From contig BROG01000028.1 in the NCBI GenBank assembly GCA_030159075.1, positions 783,501 through 847,500 on the forward strand: 64,000 bases of DNA. The letters run 5' to 3'. This DNA is from Atrina japonica (Eukaryota > Mollusca > Bivalvia > Pterioida > Pinnidae). The notes beneath the pieces were generated by a model. The model had not been told where the DNA came from and did no database searches. It worked only from the letters and a program-made list of their open reading frames with translations. Made by a program: the position numbers and the translations under genes. Each line of letters begins with the position of its first letter. Position 1 is the stretch's first letter. This document shows, in pieces, positions 49,896 through 62,934 of the stretch.

Positions 49896-50115
49896 TCAAC
49901 ACGTGTACATGTAAAACATTTTCACAACTTCTAAGACTGTCGCAAGTTTCTCATCAGTTAAGATCACGTGAATGAGGAATGATGCAACTTCTATGTCAAA
50001 CTTCACAGACAGATCTTGTCGATACACAGTAAGGGATGCTTGACCACAACTAATTTGCATATTAACCGTGCGCAAGAATTGTAAACAGTCCAGTCTATCA
50101 CTTTTAATGTCAATT
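49896..50115 (-). other. Protein-like open segment after a strong acceptor, identity unknown
   Basis: On the minus strand a T-rich tract ends TTTTGTGATAG, and from 50115 the frame reads IDIKSDRLDCLQFLRTVNMQ and DLSVKFDIEVASFLIHVILT, then EKLATVLEVVKMF, ending at TGA 49896. Composition is typical of a folded protein. No relative is recognised and no promoter, partner exon or AATAAA is seen nearby. It is either a stray or old exon, or chance. Confidence 0.3.
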
Positions 50116-50699
50116 CTATCACAAAAGTATAATGGTAAAAAGTAATTGAAATGTAACATTTTAAAGCAAATTTATAATATCTTAAAATTCAAAAAAGACA
50201 CTGAACGGACCTTTAATAGAATATATTTCAACAAGTTTTGTAGACCTATATTTTTCAGTGAATTGTTACTATATTTTCGTCATTTTAAAAAAGCAAAAAT
50301 ATATGAATAAAAGTGTGATTTGGAAATTTCAATCTTGAGGATGAGTTTATGTTTCTGAAATGCGCATGTGTAATTTTGCAGCAATATAATATGTTATTAA
50401 CCCCATACTGCAAAATGTGGTTTGACTTGTTCCCAATAAACAACTTAGCAAAACAACGTAAAAATGCTTGTCGATATATGTTATTGTTTTATTTATGTTA
50501 TTAAACACCTACAGTTATCAGATTGTGCACTTTTGAATTCCTTTTTCTTTTACTCTGTTGATATGATAAAGTAAGCAGACAAATTTATGTGACCTTCACA
50601 TGTAAACAAACTGATGAAATAGCCCCACATGGAATCATCAAATACCTTTTAGCTGCCTATTTGAAGAATAGGGTGGCTTATGTAGTCAGGTCGGCATTG

Positions 50700-51400
50700 C
50701 TAGGTTAAGGTTAAAGTTTTGAGGCAAGTGTTGGAAAGTACTATTAATCATTCAATATGTGTAGTAGGAGGCTGTTATTTGGTGTGAAGGACTCTTTGGG
50801 GGTAAGGTATCAGTTAGTGGAGTGAAATCTGAAACTTTTTTGGAATAAATTCAAATTTTAACATGTTTTTTTTTACTTAAACTTTTGTTCATGAAAATCA
50901 AAGGTAAAAGTTTTGGGGCAAGTGTTGGAAAGTACTATAAATCATTCAGTATGTGTAGTAGGAGGCTGCTATTTAGAATGCAGGACTCTTTGGGGTAAAG
51001 TATCAGTTAGTGGAGTGAAATCTGAAACTTTTTGGGCGGTCCTGCCCCACCATCTGAAATATATATTTTTACTTACAACTTAAAAACCGCACACAGCCCC
51101 ACCCTTAAACCATATATATTATTGATTGTTAAAACAGTGGTTATGGGGTCCTTGGGGTCCTTCCCCACCCCACCATCGTAGAACCATATATATTATTGAT
51201 TGTTATAGGGAGACACATTCAGTGGTATATGGGGGGGGTTCTGCCCCACCCTCTGAATTATGTCTTTATTTATAACTTAAAAACTGTTCACAGCCTTACC
51301 CTTAAACCATATATATTATTGATTGTTATGGGGAGACACATTTAGTGGTGCATATAGGGGACCTGCCCAACCCCTTGAATATATATTTTAACTTATAATG
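50700..51400. repeat. Decayed tandem repeats, period about 195 bp
   Basis: GGCAAGTGTTGGAAAGTACT and TATCAGTTAGTGGAGTGAAA recur at about 195 bp spacing. ACCATATATATTATTGATTG occurs three times at 51110-51330, with two copies again spaced about 195 bp. Confidence 0.7.
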
Positions 51401-51412
51401 GTACGTTACTTA

Positions 51413-54285
51413 CAGTGCTCGACGTTAACGCTTGCCCGTTTGCCCGGGGCAAGTAAAACTTGATTCTTGGCAAGCAAATAGCTTAGGTCACTTTCCCCTC
51501 AAGTGAAAATTTTTTGGGAAAAATAATATAATGATTTAAAATGCAGGTAAACTTAGATCTATATCTTCCTAGAAATAATGAAAATGAAACACAAAAACGT
51601 GTTGGTCGTTGTAACAGTACTGTACCAATGTAGATCTAGTACTACAGGTTAATCGGTACTTTGCGTTCACTTTATCAATACTGAAATAAGATAAATCGTT
51701 GAGTGACAAAATTGTTTCACCGATGTATTATGAAAAGGTTGCTAATTAAATTCAAATGATTGAGTCACAGTGTAAATTTTTATTTAGCGAGTGTGGACTG
51801 ACCATCAATGCTTCCATTATTTTCATTGGCTGGGGGTAGGGGGTCATTCGGTACGACAAATACACATTATTAATCTAAGGCTACTTTGAATTATCGATTT
51901 TTGTCTTCTTTTTCAAACGAATAAATATACAAAATATATACAGATATTAGTTATAATTAATTAGTTAAATATTATTTCAAACGATGAAATTAAATTCCAT
52001 TTTATATCATTTTGTGACAAGTCGGCAATTAGATACACCTAATCACTTACTGCGTAGCTAGTGTATGTCGCTCTTTCGGTTTGGCTTTGTTTCATCCAAA
52101 AAACGTGATAACGAAGATGGACAAAGAGAAAAGAAACGAAAAATAAAAAGAAATACATTCAGCAAAAAAGAACCCGAGTTTTCAGCATAATTGTGAAACT
52201 TATCCATGGCTGGTAGAGATTACGGTAAAATGGGCATGTACGAGTTTTCCTCTATAGCGGACAAATCAAGTTCTTTCCTGGTAATAGCAGCTTTATTAAG
52301 TTCTATTAAGGCACATGAAAAAAATTCACATGGAAGTGTTGTGATAAAAAGGTAAAAGATAATCCTGATAGGGTTCATGGTTGTATCCTACGAAAATTAT
52401 GCCAAGATATTTGAGAAGTTAGAAAAGCTATTTAACACAGCATAATATGTTGCAAAAGAGGAGCGTCCTTTTGTTGATTTTCAAAAACTATGTTCCCTTC
52501 AGTCTAAGAATATGTGTGATCTTGGTGAGTCTACCAAACAGACAAAAACTGAAAGAGTTTATTTCTTCTATTGGTGAAGTAATGAGGAAGAAAATACTTT
52601 GTAATTCTTTGGATTAATGGTTGACGGTGGTACTGATTGTACAAAGGACCTGGAGTTGATGTAGTAAGGTATCTAGATATGGGTGTTCCTGTTTCAGTAT
52701 GTTACCTTTTGAGTTGATTAATGGGACTGCTGATGGTATAATAGAAACTATTGATTTGGGTCTGAAAAGGTGTTGAAAACTGGAAAGAAAAAATAGTCCA
52801 TTTTGGGTCAGAATACTGGCAAATTGAATGTTCACGTAAAACTAAAGCAGGATATTCCTTGGTTAACATGGCACATAACTTGGAGTTAGCGGCTCTTGAT
52901 GCACTTAAGTCAGAGAAGCTTCTTGATGATGTAAAAGAGTTAAAAACATATTTACAAGTACTATAAATATTCCCCTCCCTTAGGGAACTACATGAAATAG
53001 CATTGATGTATGAAGAGGAGGTTATCCAGTGATTGTAGTTTGGCTACCACATTTAGAAAGAGCTTTAAAAGCATTCTTGAAAAGTTTTGTGCTTATTCAC
53101 TCTCATTTTCACAATGTATTGGTTCAATTCTGGATCCATCAAAATGCAGGATAAGGCTAAGTTTGTGGTAGCTTTTATGGAAAAACAAGAATGTTGCCTT
53201 GCATTTCATGTTAGATCTCCTTGATGCTGGCAAAGGTGAGTTTAGTTTATCAGAAGGACAGTGTGACCATTTCTGATGTCAATGCACAGAAAAAGCTTTA
53301 CTACATTTCATTGTCATGCGTAATAAAGCAGGTTCAAAACTTCAGGAGTTCTTTGATGATGTTGGTGAAGGAACATATAGGGGCAGCACTGAGAAAAAAA
53401 TGACAGTGATTTGCAGACATTAGAAAATGCTAAAAGCAAGATAGGATACTTTACACAATTGTATAGATGTAATTTAAAAGTTGGGTAAGAACCCCATGTT
53501 GGCATCAGATGAATGTGGTTTTCTGGCCAAACACAAGAGATCAGTTGGCAACATATGGTAATGACATGTTTACCTTGGATTACTGGAGAGTCCTGTTGGA
53601 AAATAATGATTTACAGTTTGATGAGATAAAGATGAATGGCTAGATTTTAAGGTTCTTGTGTCTGGTCATTTCAAGCATTTGACTTATTCTCTATATCAGA
53701 AAATTTTTACTGAATTCTCAGATAGGTTTTCCTAACTTGATTGTGCTTGGTTCTGATAATGCCCCTCTCTACCAGCTGTGTTGAAAGAGGTTTTTGTCAG
53801 ACGCATAAAAAACAGATTGGAGATTCCAGTTTAGGTATTGATACATTGGACCACTTGATGAGAATATCAGTAAATGGACCAGGTGTTCCTGAATTTGACT
53901 CTGTCCAGCAGTTGAGCACTCAAGAGAGAGGGTACATGTGATTGACTCTATTCTTTTGAGCAATTCTTGCATACCTTATTAAAATAAATGACTCTTGAAT
54001 CAAATAGAAATCTTGTTTTATTTTATTTCAAATGCTACAAAGTCAAACTGATGCACTATTGAATTCATTATATGCAGACATTTCAGTTGATCATTAAGAA
54101 AGGTTATAGTTTCAATACTAATTTTGACCATTTGTAACATATGTCTATTAACATGAAAAGGATCTTGCATGTTGTATAACTGTTTAACTAAAATCTATAA
54201 ACATAAAACGGGCAAGTAAAAATTTCTATCTGGGCAACCAGATAGGGGTTTGCCCATTTAGTCTTTTAAGTAAAGGTCGCAAATG
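51413..54285 (+). mobile_element. Dead hAT transposon (ZNF862-like type)
   Basis: It begins CAGTGCTCGACGTTAACGCT then TTGCCCG, a typical hAT end, and closes with a GGGCAAGTAAAAATT to GGGTTTGCCCATTTA region on the right that is worn. Plus-strand remnants in several frames: MSLFRFGFVSSKKRDNEDGQ at 52065, YPWL near 52202, LMVDGGTDCTKDLEL near 52615, and the C-terminal dimerisation block PLSTSCVERGFCQTHKK and TLDHLMRISVNGPG at 53763-53883. Many stops and frameshifts show it cannot make a transposase. Confidence 0.8.
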
Positions 54286-54658
54286 CTCATTTAATATAGG
54301 ACTGACAAGACATGTAATTATATGTAATTCTTGTGATAATTTGTACCTATTTAGGCGAACTCTGTTGTCTTTTGACAACTCTTGTTTTCATTTGAAAAAG
54401 GGACTGACCCTGAAACTAGTGTCATTACCAATTGTCATGGCTTGTCTTGGTTAAGATCTTTAATTTCTCCCATTGTTCACAGATTTATCCTTTATTTTAT
54501 TGGGGAATGATTTCCTAGTCAACCCCTAAGGTATTGACAAGCTGCACGCGCTATGACGTCACAATACAATTTATGCTGTAGAGTGTCTGCGGCATCATGA
54601 ATGCTGTGCATGTCAGATTTCAAAGTAGATGTATACATTGATGTATTTAAATCCGCAC

Positions 54659-54806
54659 AACCCCTACCTTGTGGGAGACAAAGGAATCTCAATCCTCGGG
54701 AAAAGATTCTTGAATGACAAACCCTTGGCAAGCCTCAGGTTTGTCATTCTAGAATCTTACCCTTATATTGAGATTCCGTTGTCATACCCTCAAGGTAGGG
54801 GTAGAT
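54659..54806. repeat. Foldback element
   Basis: ACCCCTACCTTGTGGGAGAC and ATTCTTGAATGACAAAC pair with GTTTGTCATTCTAGAATCTT and CCCTCAAGGTAGGGGT. The stem is imperfect and about 65 bp. Confidence 0.8.
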
Positions 54807-55191
54807 TATATTATTCCCAATGATTAAAATTTCTCCTTGAACACAATGAATTGTCACTATTCAGATAGTTTATTATTATCGCTAGGTGCACAGATTATGA
54901 CTATTCAATTTTCTTCAATTTTTGTCTGTTAATACTTCACTTTCATCTTTATTGAAATGCAAACTATGAAAAGTATTTATTTGAAATATCCGCACAATTT
55001 TGAGAAAAATTACATTAAATATCCTCCACCCATGGCATATCTAAGATTCCCTTGAAAAGTGTAAACAGGCCACTCTAATTTCTTATTGCTGTGCCAGATA
55101 TGAATATATATCAAAAATATGAATCATTAGAAGCAATACATGAAAAGAAATATTTTCCTTATAAAAAATACAGGGCTCTACAACACTAGAA

Positions 55192-55231
55192 CCAGAAATT
55201 TTACTAGCCAGCCAGGAACTTTTACTCGCCA

Positions 55232-55313
<82 letters not shown>

Positions 55314-55332
55314 GTGTGTTTGTGTGTGTGTG
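55192..55332. repeat. (TG)n microsatellite with a conserved left flank
   Basis: TTTTACTAGCCAGCCAGGAA then TTTTACTCGCC precede about 76 bp of TG and a further TG-rich tail. The same flank precedes the (TG)n at 57029. Confidence 0.9.
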
Positions 55333-55614
55333 TACTTGTTTAAAAAAAACACTGGATGAAAATACAGAAATGAAATAAAGCACATTAACTTTTTAAGTTG
55401 ATATAACTTCTTATTGTGTCAATCCATTTAAAACAAGGTTATTAACTGCATGTTGACCTTTTTGTTCATTTTTTTATCAATCTAGGAGTGTTTATATGCC
55501 TATAATTTTCATATTTGTTGCTCTAATATTGAGGCAACCTTAAACTTTGTTTTTAAATTTTTAACGCCGGTTTCTTTTTGACAAAATTGACAAAACAGAG
55601 TCTGCCCACAAGAA

Positions 55615-55766
55615 TTGGAAATTTTGTCTGAAATTAAAATCAAGAGTCAAACACCCGTAACCTGATTGGCAGAAAAACATCAATAGAGTTCTTTAGTTTA
55701 TAGGTGTTTGTCCGACAATCAGGTGTTTGACTCTCGATTTTAATTTACAGATACAATTTCCAATTC
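55615..55766. repeat. Foldback element
   Basis: AATTGGAAATTTTGTCTGAA and ATCAAGAGTCAAACACC pair with TTTGACTCTCGATTTTAATT and TACAATTTCCAATT. The arms are about 55 bp. Confidence 0.8.
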
Positions 55767-55788
55767 CGACTGTGATTAATACCATTGG

Positions 55789-55860
55789 GGATTCTGTCGT
55801 GGCCGTTTTATTGTGTTGCCCCACGATAAAAATGGCTGTGACAGGATCCCCAAAGGGATT
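55789..55860. repeat. Hairpin GGGATTCTGTCGTG family, copy 2
   Basis: TTGGGGATTCTGTCGTGGCC pairs with GGCTGTGACAGGATCCCCAA. It is related to 45424-45486. Confidence 0.8.
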
Positions 55861-56262
55861 AGGCTGTGGTCTGCCTGCCCTCCTCGTCAAAAACTAGGCC
55901 GAACTTTCTGCCCTGATTTTACCACAAAAATATTGCTTGGGGCAGAAAGTTTAGCCTTGTCGAACACTAACCATAACTAGGTTCCAGTATTCTTTTAACC
56001 AAGATCATTTAAACTTTGTAGTGTCTAATGAAAAGATAGGTGCTTCTGTTGAAATCGACCGACAAAAGAAAATGTCATCATGCTCTGTTAGGAATGTTTT
56101 CAGTCGAAAACATGAGAGCATACAACATGTTTTTATAAGTAATCAACGTGAGTTAGATGTTCTAGTTAACCAAATTTGTTGTTTTAAAGCACGTAAAAGA
56201 CCATGATTTCGATAATGTAATTTCACAGTGAAAGCGGACAAATTTTTTATTTTCAGCTCGAG

Positions 56263-56347
56263 GGAAAAAAATGGTCGCAATGTGGCAACTGAATGACAAT
56301 CTGTGTTTATTGTCATTCAGTTGCCACATTGCGACCGGTTTTTTCCC
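56263..56347. repeat. Near-perfect hairpin with about 38-bp arms
   Basis: GGTCGCAATGTGGCAACTGA then ATGACAAT pairs exactly with ATTGTCATTCAGTTGCCACA then TTGCGACC over an 8-base loop. GGGAAAA and TTTTCCC extend the stem. Confidence 0.92.
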
Positions 56348-56998
56348 AAAAAAATATTTTCATAATCCTTAAGGTATTATTTATATAACATTATTAATAT
56401 GAAAATAATTTATCCACAGAAATATAAAATATTGTCAACAAAACATAATTATTGTGAAACATTAGTTACAGCGGGTTTGTTACTTTTCTGGCACGACTAA
56501 AGTTTTAAAAATAGATAAGTAAATACTGAATATGAATCAACTGATTAAACGTTAAAATTAGTCTTATAACATCTTAAATAAAAAAGTTTCCTTAAAAGTA
56601 TTAATCATGCAGATAGGGGTGTCAATATGATGATTACGCTCGTTATTCTGGTAAATAAGTGTCATCATTGTAATTTACCATTCATCAAATGCCCAACATG
56701 GCACCTTGAGGCAAAATTTTCCACCATGATGTCACAGTTTTATAGCATGTCAAACATTTGTGTGGTTATGATGTCATAATCCCAGTCTACGCCAAAAACT
56801 TTTGGCTCCCACATGTCATTTGGACCTGTGTGGTTGGGTTCCACACAGTTCCAAACCGAATATTGTCAGTCTGAAAAAAATAATCGATAAACCACAATTA
56901 TTAATTAGCTTTGATGGAATCCTGATGGTGCATACACAGCCACCTTTTCATGCAGTGCTCTACAACAATAAGAAAATCACTTCTTATTTGAACCAGTA

Positions 56999-57248
<250 letters not shown>

Positions 57249-57316
57249 AAAAGATCATTTTTCCACATGATGAAATGAAAGAAAACATATTTATTTGAAA
57301 ATGACTTCACTTTATT

Positions 57317-57870
57317 AGGTCACCTCAGCTAAAAGCTCATGGTGAACTGTTGCAGTGATTTTTTGTTGTGTGTCATGCGTAAACTTTCCACATTTTTTAC
57401 TTCTTCTCAAGAACCGGTAGGCCAATTTTAACCAAATTTGGCATATAGCATCCCCATGTGAAGCCGCATAAAGTTTGTGAACGAAAAAGGGATTAGATTA
57501 ATAGAGGCTGTAAAGGGGGCTAAAAAGTACCAAAACTTGGTACATCTTTAAAAATCATCTTCTCATGAACCAATAATCAGATGACTTTCAAATTTTGTAT
57601 GCATGATGGTTGAGTCAATATCTATAAAGTTTGCAAACAAAATTGAAATCTGTTTATAAACGAACCACCAAGGGATACAATTGTTTTACAAAATATCTCA
57701 AATCTGATCCGACTTTTTGTATACAAAGATATATGAGAAAGTTGTTAGGAATTATCTGAGGATCGTTTTGACAAAATTTTATGGTCATGGGGTCAAAGGT
57801 CAAGGTCACAGGCACCTAAGTAAATGGAAAATATAAGTTTTTTTTTGTAAAATATTTGACATTTTTTACT
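57317..57870 (-). repeat. Third copy of the GGTCACC-ended dispersed repeat
   Basis: In reverse orientation it begins AGGTCACCTCAGC and contains CTTCTCAAGAACCGGTAGGC, TTTGTATACAAAG and GGTCAAAGGTCAAGGTCACA. The distal end is missing. Confidence 0.8.
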
Positions 57871-59424
57871 AGTATATATAAACTACCAATTTGTTTCAGG
57901 TATTTAAAATAGCTTGAAAAGCACATGTTTTACATAATAATGTATCTTTCAATAAAAATCATATCCTGTATTTTAAAAGTAAATATAAAATGCATAAAAA
58001 TTGACCGACTTTAACACACCCTGTTGTTTTAAGAGCCAAGGTTGCTAATAGATAGAGCGTGTAAAGGACCAAGATTTTCCTGAACAAATTACGAAGCACA
58101 TTTGATATGGCAAAAGAGTTTATCTTAAAGGTCATTGCTTACGGAAATACAGCCGGAATTTTTAAGGTATAGGAATAAACCAAATAACTCAGAAATGAAG
58201 ATCTTTTACAACATTTCTTGTGTTTGATAATGTATTTGAACACACATTTTATCATATTCTTGTCTACATGTTTATGTAATTGGACAAAAATCATCATTGT
58301 GACAGCTTAAATTGCTTTGATAATTGAACATTTCTGGGAAGCATGCCCTGGACCATGGGGAAAATTGGTGATTTTTTTGTTTGGAAGCTAGAGACTACCT
58401 CATTGGTCTTTCCAATTAATCTATCAACAATATATTAAATGACAAAGAGGTAATAATTTGATGTTTGGTGGATACTAGGCCAAAAATCTGTCCTGATTTT
58501 AAGTAATTTTTTTTTTTGCTGATCAAACCTTCTTTTGAGAAGGACAATCAAGGTGGTCTATTAACGGATTGTTATGCGAATTTTTGCATCTCTATATTAT
58601 ATAAAACACTGTCATTTAATTCCGCATTTCTCCTAATTGCATTTTCATGCACGCTTTAGCTACACAATCAGAAAAAAATATAATTTATTAATTAATAGAG
58701 TTATGTATGAATCAAACATATATATAACAACAAGAAAACTGGTCTTTATTGCATGGTAGTTCACAGTTTATATATAGCTTGATTGGTATTATTGGGAACA
58801 GCAAAAAAAATGGTCTTTGTGTGTGACCAGGTGGTTTTTATATACAGGTGGTCACTAAAGTAGTTCTTACTGTATTTGCATACTTTTATCTGACATTTTG
58901 GTGATGCAGTTGATAGAAATCCACTCTAGTTCTATTAATTGTGTAATCTTTTAAGACTGTCTTTGTTGACTTTCGTTTGCAACATCGCTGTCTTAATTCT
59001 AGCTCCAAGTAATAAAGGAATTCACACCTCGCTGCTACAATGTTCACATCATCCCTCTGACAAATGACTGGCAATGCAAGTTACAAAAATGTGATTTCAT
59101 TACTTTATTCTATGGATGATTTATTATATAAATGAAGAAATCTTTTGGGGGGATGGGGGGGGTTAGTGGGTGTTATTTAGTTGAATTTACTTAAAATCAA
59201 TAAATTCAATACAAAGAATCTACATACATGTACATGTATATGCATTTTTACAGACACAAAGCTTGAATTTTATAGATATAGATCTATAATAAAAAAAGGC
59301 TAATACAAGTTATGCTGGTTAAAGGCGGCACCCTAATTACCTTTGCAATTTTTTTAATCATTGATCAAACTCTAAATGTGTCTATAAGAGTAATTGGAAT
59401 AAGCATTTTATTGTATTTGTTCAG
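57871..59424. other. Plus-strand gene intron, nothing further recognised
   Basis: AT-rich, with a GGGGGGATGGGGGG run near 59149 and a fragment of the GGTGGTTTTTATATACAGGT repeat near 58831. Confidence 0.45.
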
Positions 59425-59623
59425 ATGAGCAGACCAAACAGAGGTAGACAAAACAGATCTCGAGGAAACAACAGACCTCCAAGACCTGAAAACCCAGGAT
59501 TTCGTAATTTTGGTTCAAACTTTGGAGGAAACAGCAGACCTCCAAACCCCGGAAATAATAATCCAAACTTCCATGGGAATATCCGACATCAAAACCCAGG
59601 ATATGATGATTTTAATCAGCCTT
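59425..59623 (+). CDS. Candidate exon, Arg/Gly/Asn/Pro-rich protein segment
   Basis: Sixty-six codons open with MSRPNRGRQNRSRGNNRPPR and continue low-complexity, rich in N, G, P and R, with repeats such as NSRPPNPGNNN. RG/PN-rich segments of this kind occur in RNA-binding proteins, but no domain is visible. The exon follows a TTTGTTCAG acceptor at the ATG. A second AG eight bases on (exon start 59433) would let the exon at 48573-48796 join in phase as ...RLR-R-PNRGRQ. The donor is GTACGT after CAGCCTT. If the first acceptor is used, translation may start here after a non-coding exon. Confidence 0.6.
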
Positions 59624-60044
59624 GTACGTATATTATACATGTATATATCAAATTAATTCACAGACGATGGTTGTACAATTCATGTAATTCTGAAAGTGTT
59701 TATGATGCTAAATTTTCCGTTTTATTTGATGTGCTATTACTATGGTAACCTACATGTATCTTGAACCGTTGAACTGGATCTTGTTAAAAGCCAAATAACT
59801 TTTGATAAATGGGTTTTACATATAGTATAGATTTACCTGTCTGATTTCAAATAATATTTTTTGTTGGATCTACTTTGATTTGTATGCCCCTGGATTGAAA
59901 GGTCCACCGGCGACATCTAGTGTTTGTATTTTCTGTCTGTCTGTTTGTCTGTTTGTTTGTCTATTTGTCCATAATTCTTTTCCAATTGAAATTTGTTGGG
60001 ACTGGGGGCATTTGTGTTTCACAAACACATCTTTTTTTTTGTAG

Positions 60045-60212
60045 ACATTCCACAATGTCTTCTCCCAGACCCATATATGTTACGTCATTTGCCATCAACA
60101 CCTGTGAGACAAAATAATCCATACTATGATCAGCCTGGACCAAACTATGGACCCCCTAGGGTGTCCTCTTCTGCTAATATGCCCCGGAGACAGAGGCACG
60201 ATGATGTATCAG
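60045..60212 (+). CDS. Candidate next exon of the same gene, Pro/Asn/Tyr-rich
   Basis: It starts after a T-rich tract ending GTAG and ends at CAG/GTATG. In the phase set by the previous exon it reads IPQCLLPDPYMLRHLPSTPV, then PYYDQPGPNYGPP and ends HDDVS plus one base. It has no stops. Composition (P, N, Y, R) continues that of the previous exon, which supports the join. No known domain is recognised. Confidence 0.55.
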
Positions 60213-61639
60213 GTATGTTGATTAATATATATCTTTTTTTATTCAATGCAATAGGTCAGGCTTTTATATAACCCCTACATTAACACCTAACTGGGAAATG
60301 GTGTATCACTGAACCCACCACATTTTCATCTTATACACATGTACACTCACTCTCGGTCTTTGTGTTATACATTGGATATATACATATATATTTATATATA
60401 TCTTAATTTTAGGAACATAATCTAAATTAAAAGACATAAGAAAATGTATTAAATACTAGTATATGTACGTGAAAACTTTGAGTTAATATGGGGATAAAAC
60501 TTGAACTTTCTACATTTTGCCTGAGAGCTTGTATGCCACATGCATACAAACTCACATTCTCACACTTGAAATAGCCTAGAGGATAGACTTAAAAGCATTC
60601 ATACTTTTTGTGGAGAGAGAAAGAGAGAGAGTGAATGAATGTGTGAATAGTTCAGAAAGAATGATAATGAAAGATAAAGAAATTGAAAGTAAGTGTGAAA
60701 AGAGAGAGAGAGTAAGTAAGTACCAGTATTTATCAACCAACAGTCAGGATATATCTTGTATAACATGTAATGGTTTGATGGCATCATGGTTAGGAAAAAG
60801 TTTTGAAACCACTCATCTGACAGGCATGTGATTGATTAAAAGTTCAAAATTTTCAGTTTGTATCCACATACTTAAACAACAGTTTCTTATGCTATTAATG
60901 CCTTATCTGTTTAATTGTCTGCAAAAACTGAAAATTATCTACTGTAGGTCTACTTTATATTTTTACCTATTTTGACTTTCAACTTTGGAAATTCAGTTTA
61001 TAAATTATTTACAATAATTGCATTTTTATATTATAGATCCCAGATCAAGGCTAATTTTTGTAATTCACATAAACTTTCATACTTACAAAAGACAATGATT
61101 GTTTCGAAATATGTTTTTCGGTATTAGATAAGTACACTTACATGTATTTCCCCTCCCCATCGGTACACTGCCTGGTGCCCTGACTTGTTGCCACTCCATT
61201 GGCATTGAGCATTTGATATCACATTTTGATTTCTCATTTCCTCCCTGAATGTATATGAATCAGTAAATGAATTGCAATTTTCTTCCTCTTACCATTGAAA
61301 TTCTCATTAGGCCTACTGGTTTGGCAACATGAAGTACCAGTTACCATGATTTTCCTGCCCGTACAAGAACACATGTGTTTTCCCAACATACGATGCCGGT
61401 GATGATGCAGTTTAAGACATCTGAATGACAATTTTTTTTTTTTTTTTGAAAGAAATCATCTCATTCTGTGTCCCCGTCTTCATGAAATTGTAAAATACAT
61501 TGACAGTCATTGAAATGTTGGCTTACCCATAGATGATCTTGAAAAGGGGGGTTTATTTGTGTTCACCTAGCATTTGTCAAAATGTCTAAACAAAAGCATT
61601 AGCACATGCCAGGGGGAAATCACTTTAAACAGTATCCGG

Positions 61640-62095
61640 TAACTCGGACCCTGACTAACTTATACCAAGGTCAAGTCATACCCAAAAAGTCAGGTGGTAC
61701 CCAAATCGGAGAATTAAATTTGTACCCAACATGGGTCAACTCGTACCCAAGAAAATAATTGAGAAAACTAAGTGGTACCAACATCAGAGAAGTCAATTCA
61801 TACCCCATGAAATAAGATGAAGTGCCCAAGAAATAATATCACATAATCGGAGAAGTCAACTTGTACCAAAGAAATGTAAGTGAACTTGTACCAAAGAAAA
61901 TTTATGAATTTATACTTACAAATGTAAGTCAACTTGTACCAAAGAAAATTTATGAATAAAGTAAGAATAATGTAAGTTTTACTGTAATTGGAGAAGTCAA
62001 CTCGTACCCAAGAATATTCATGAAACAAATTGAAGTGCCAGAGAAAAATCATGAAATTATATCATAATAGGAGAAGTCAACTGGTACCCATGTAC
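61640..62095. repeat. Irregular repeats of AGTCAACTCGTACCCAAG
   Basis: About ten degenerate copies of a 20-35 bp phrase (AAGTCAACTYGTACCMAAGA) in tandem but without fixed spacing. It lies in the last intron of the candidate plus-strand gene. Confidence 0.75.
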
Positions 62096-62934
62096 ATATT
62101 CTGCCTGGAAAGATAGGTCTAACTCTCGTATTAATTATTCTAATAAATCTAGCTAGATCTATTCATAAATTGTTAATGACAGAATTTTTTCAGAAGGAGA
62201 AAGATATAAAACTTTAAAATAAAGGCCTATAATTTTCTGTTCTTTAAGAGATTTGCATGACATCCGCAAATCCATCCCCTTATAAATTACAGTCTTTTGA
62301 TTTCTAGGAGTATTTGTCCATCTGCCTGTTTCAATAGATAATCTATGATTACTAGTTCTAAAGCAGGCTAATATTTCATTGTTATTTCTGGGTAGATCAA
62401 GATCCAAATATTTATATGCGTATCGTTTTGTCTCTAGTTTATTTTGTATTTTCCTGCTGTGGGATGTCGGGCATGCCCCTTATGTCATCGATAAAACCGC
62501 TTACATCACATATAATATGAAGAACAACTTGCTTTCCATTTTCATTTTATGTTTTATTTTCAGAGGCTGAAATTTTCCCCTCCTATCCCAGCACCTTAAT
62601 GTGAAAGTTAGCTGTGCGCATGTTATTAGAACCTAATACACGAACCAAAACGGTTCACTTCCAGATCTTAACTTTTGATTTTTTTATAGATGTAGTTGGA
62701 CAAGTAGTGTTCTGAAACCACTTGCAAAATCTGATTATCACATGTCACGGACGAGTGGTTCTCTTTAGCCATGCAAGGTTGACTATTTTTGGGGTGTAGT
62801 TGTTTTTCATGTCTTTCATCACTGGTGAATTTCTCTTAAAAATCCATTTATACCACAATTTTGTTTTTTAATTATTTTCTTCTGTTAGGAATGGTTTCTA
62901 AAGAAAATCTGGAATATTACAATAACTTCTGCAG

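Noticed and set aside
62564..62600. Extra exon of the plus-strand candidate gene (after ATTTTCAG)
   Set aside because: The acceptor is good and the phase from 60212 fits, but the only donor before a stop (ATGTGAAA) is weak. It also leaves a phase that does not fit the long reading of the last exon.
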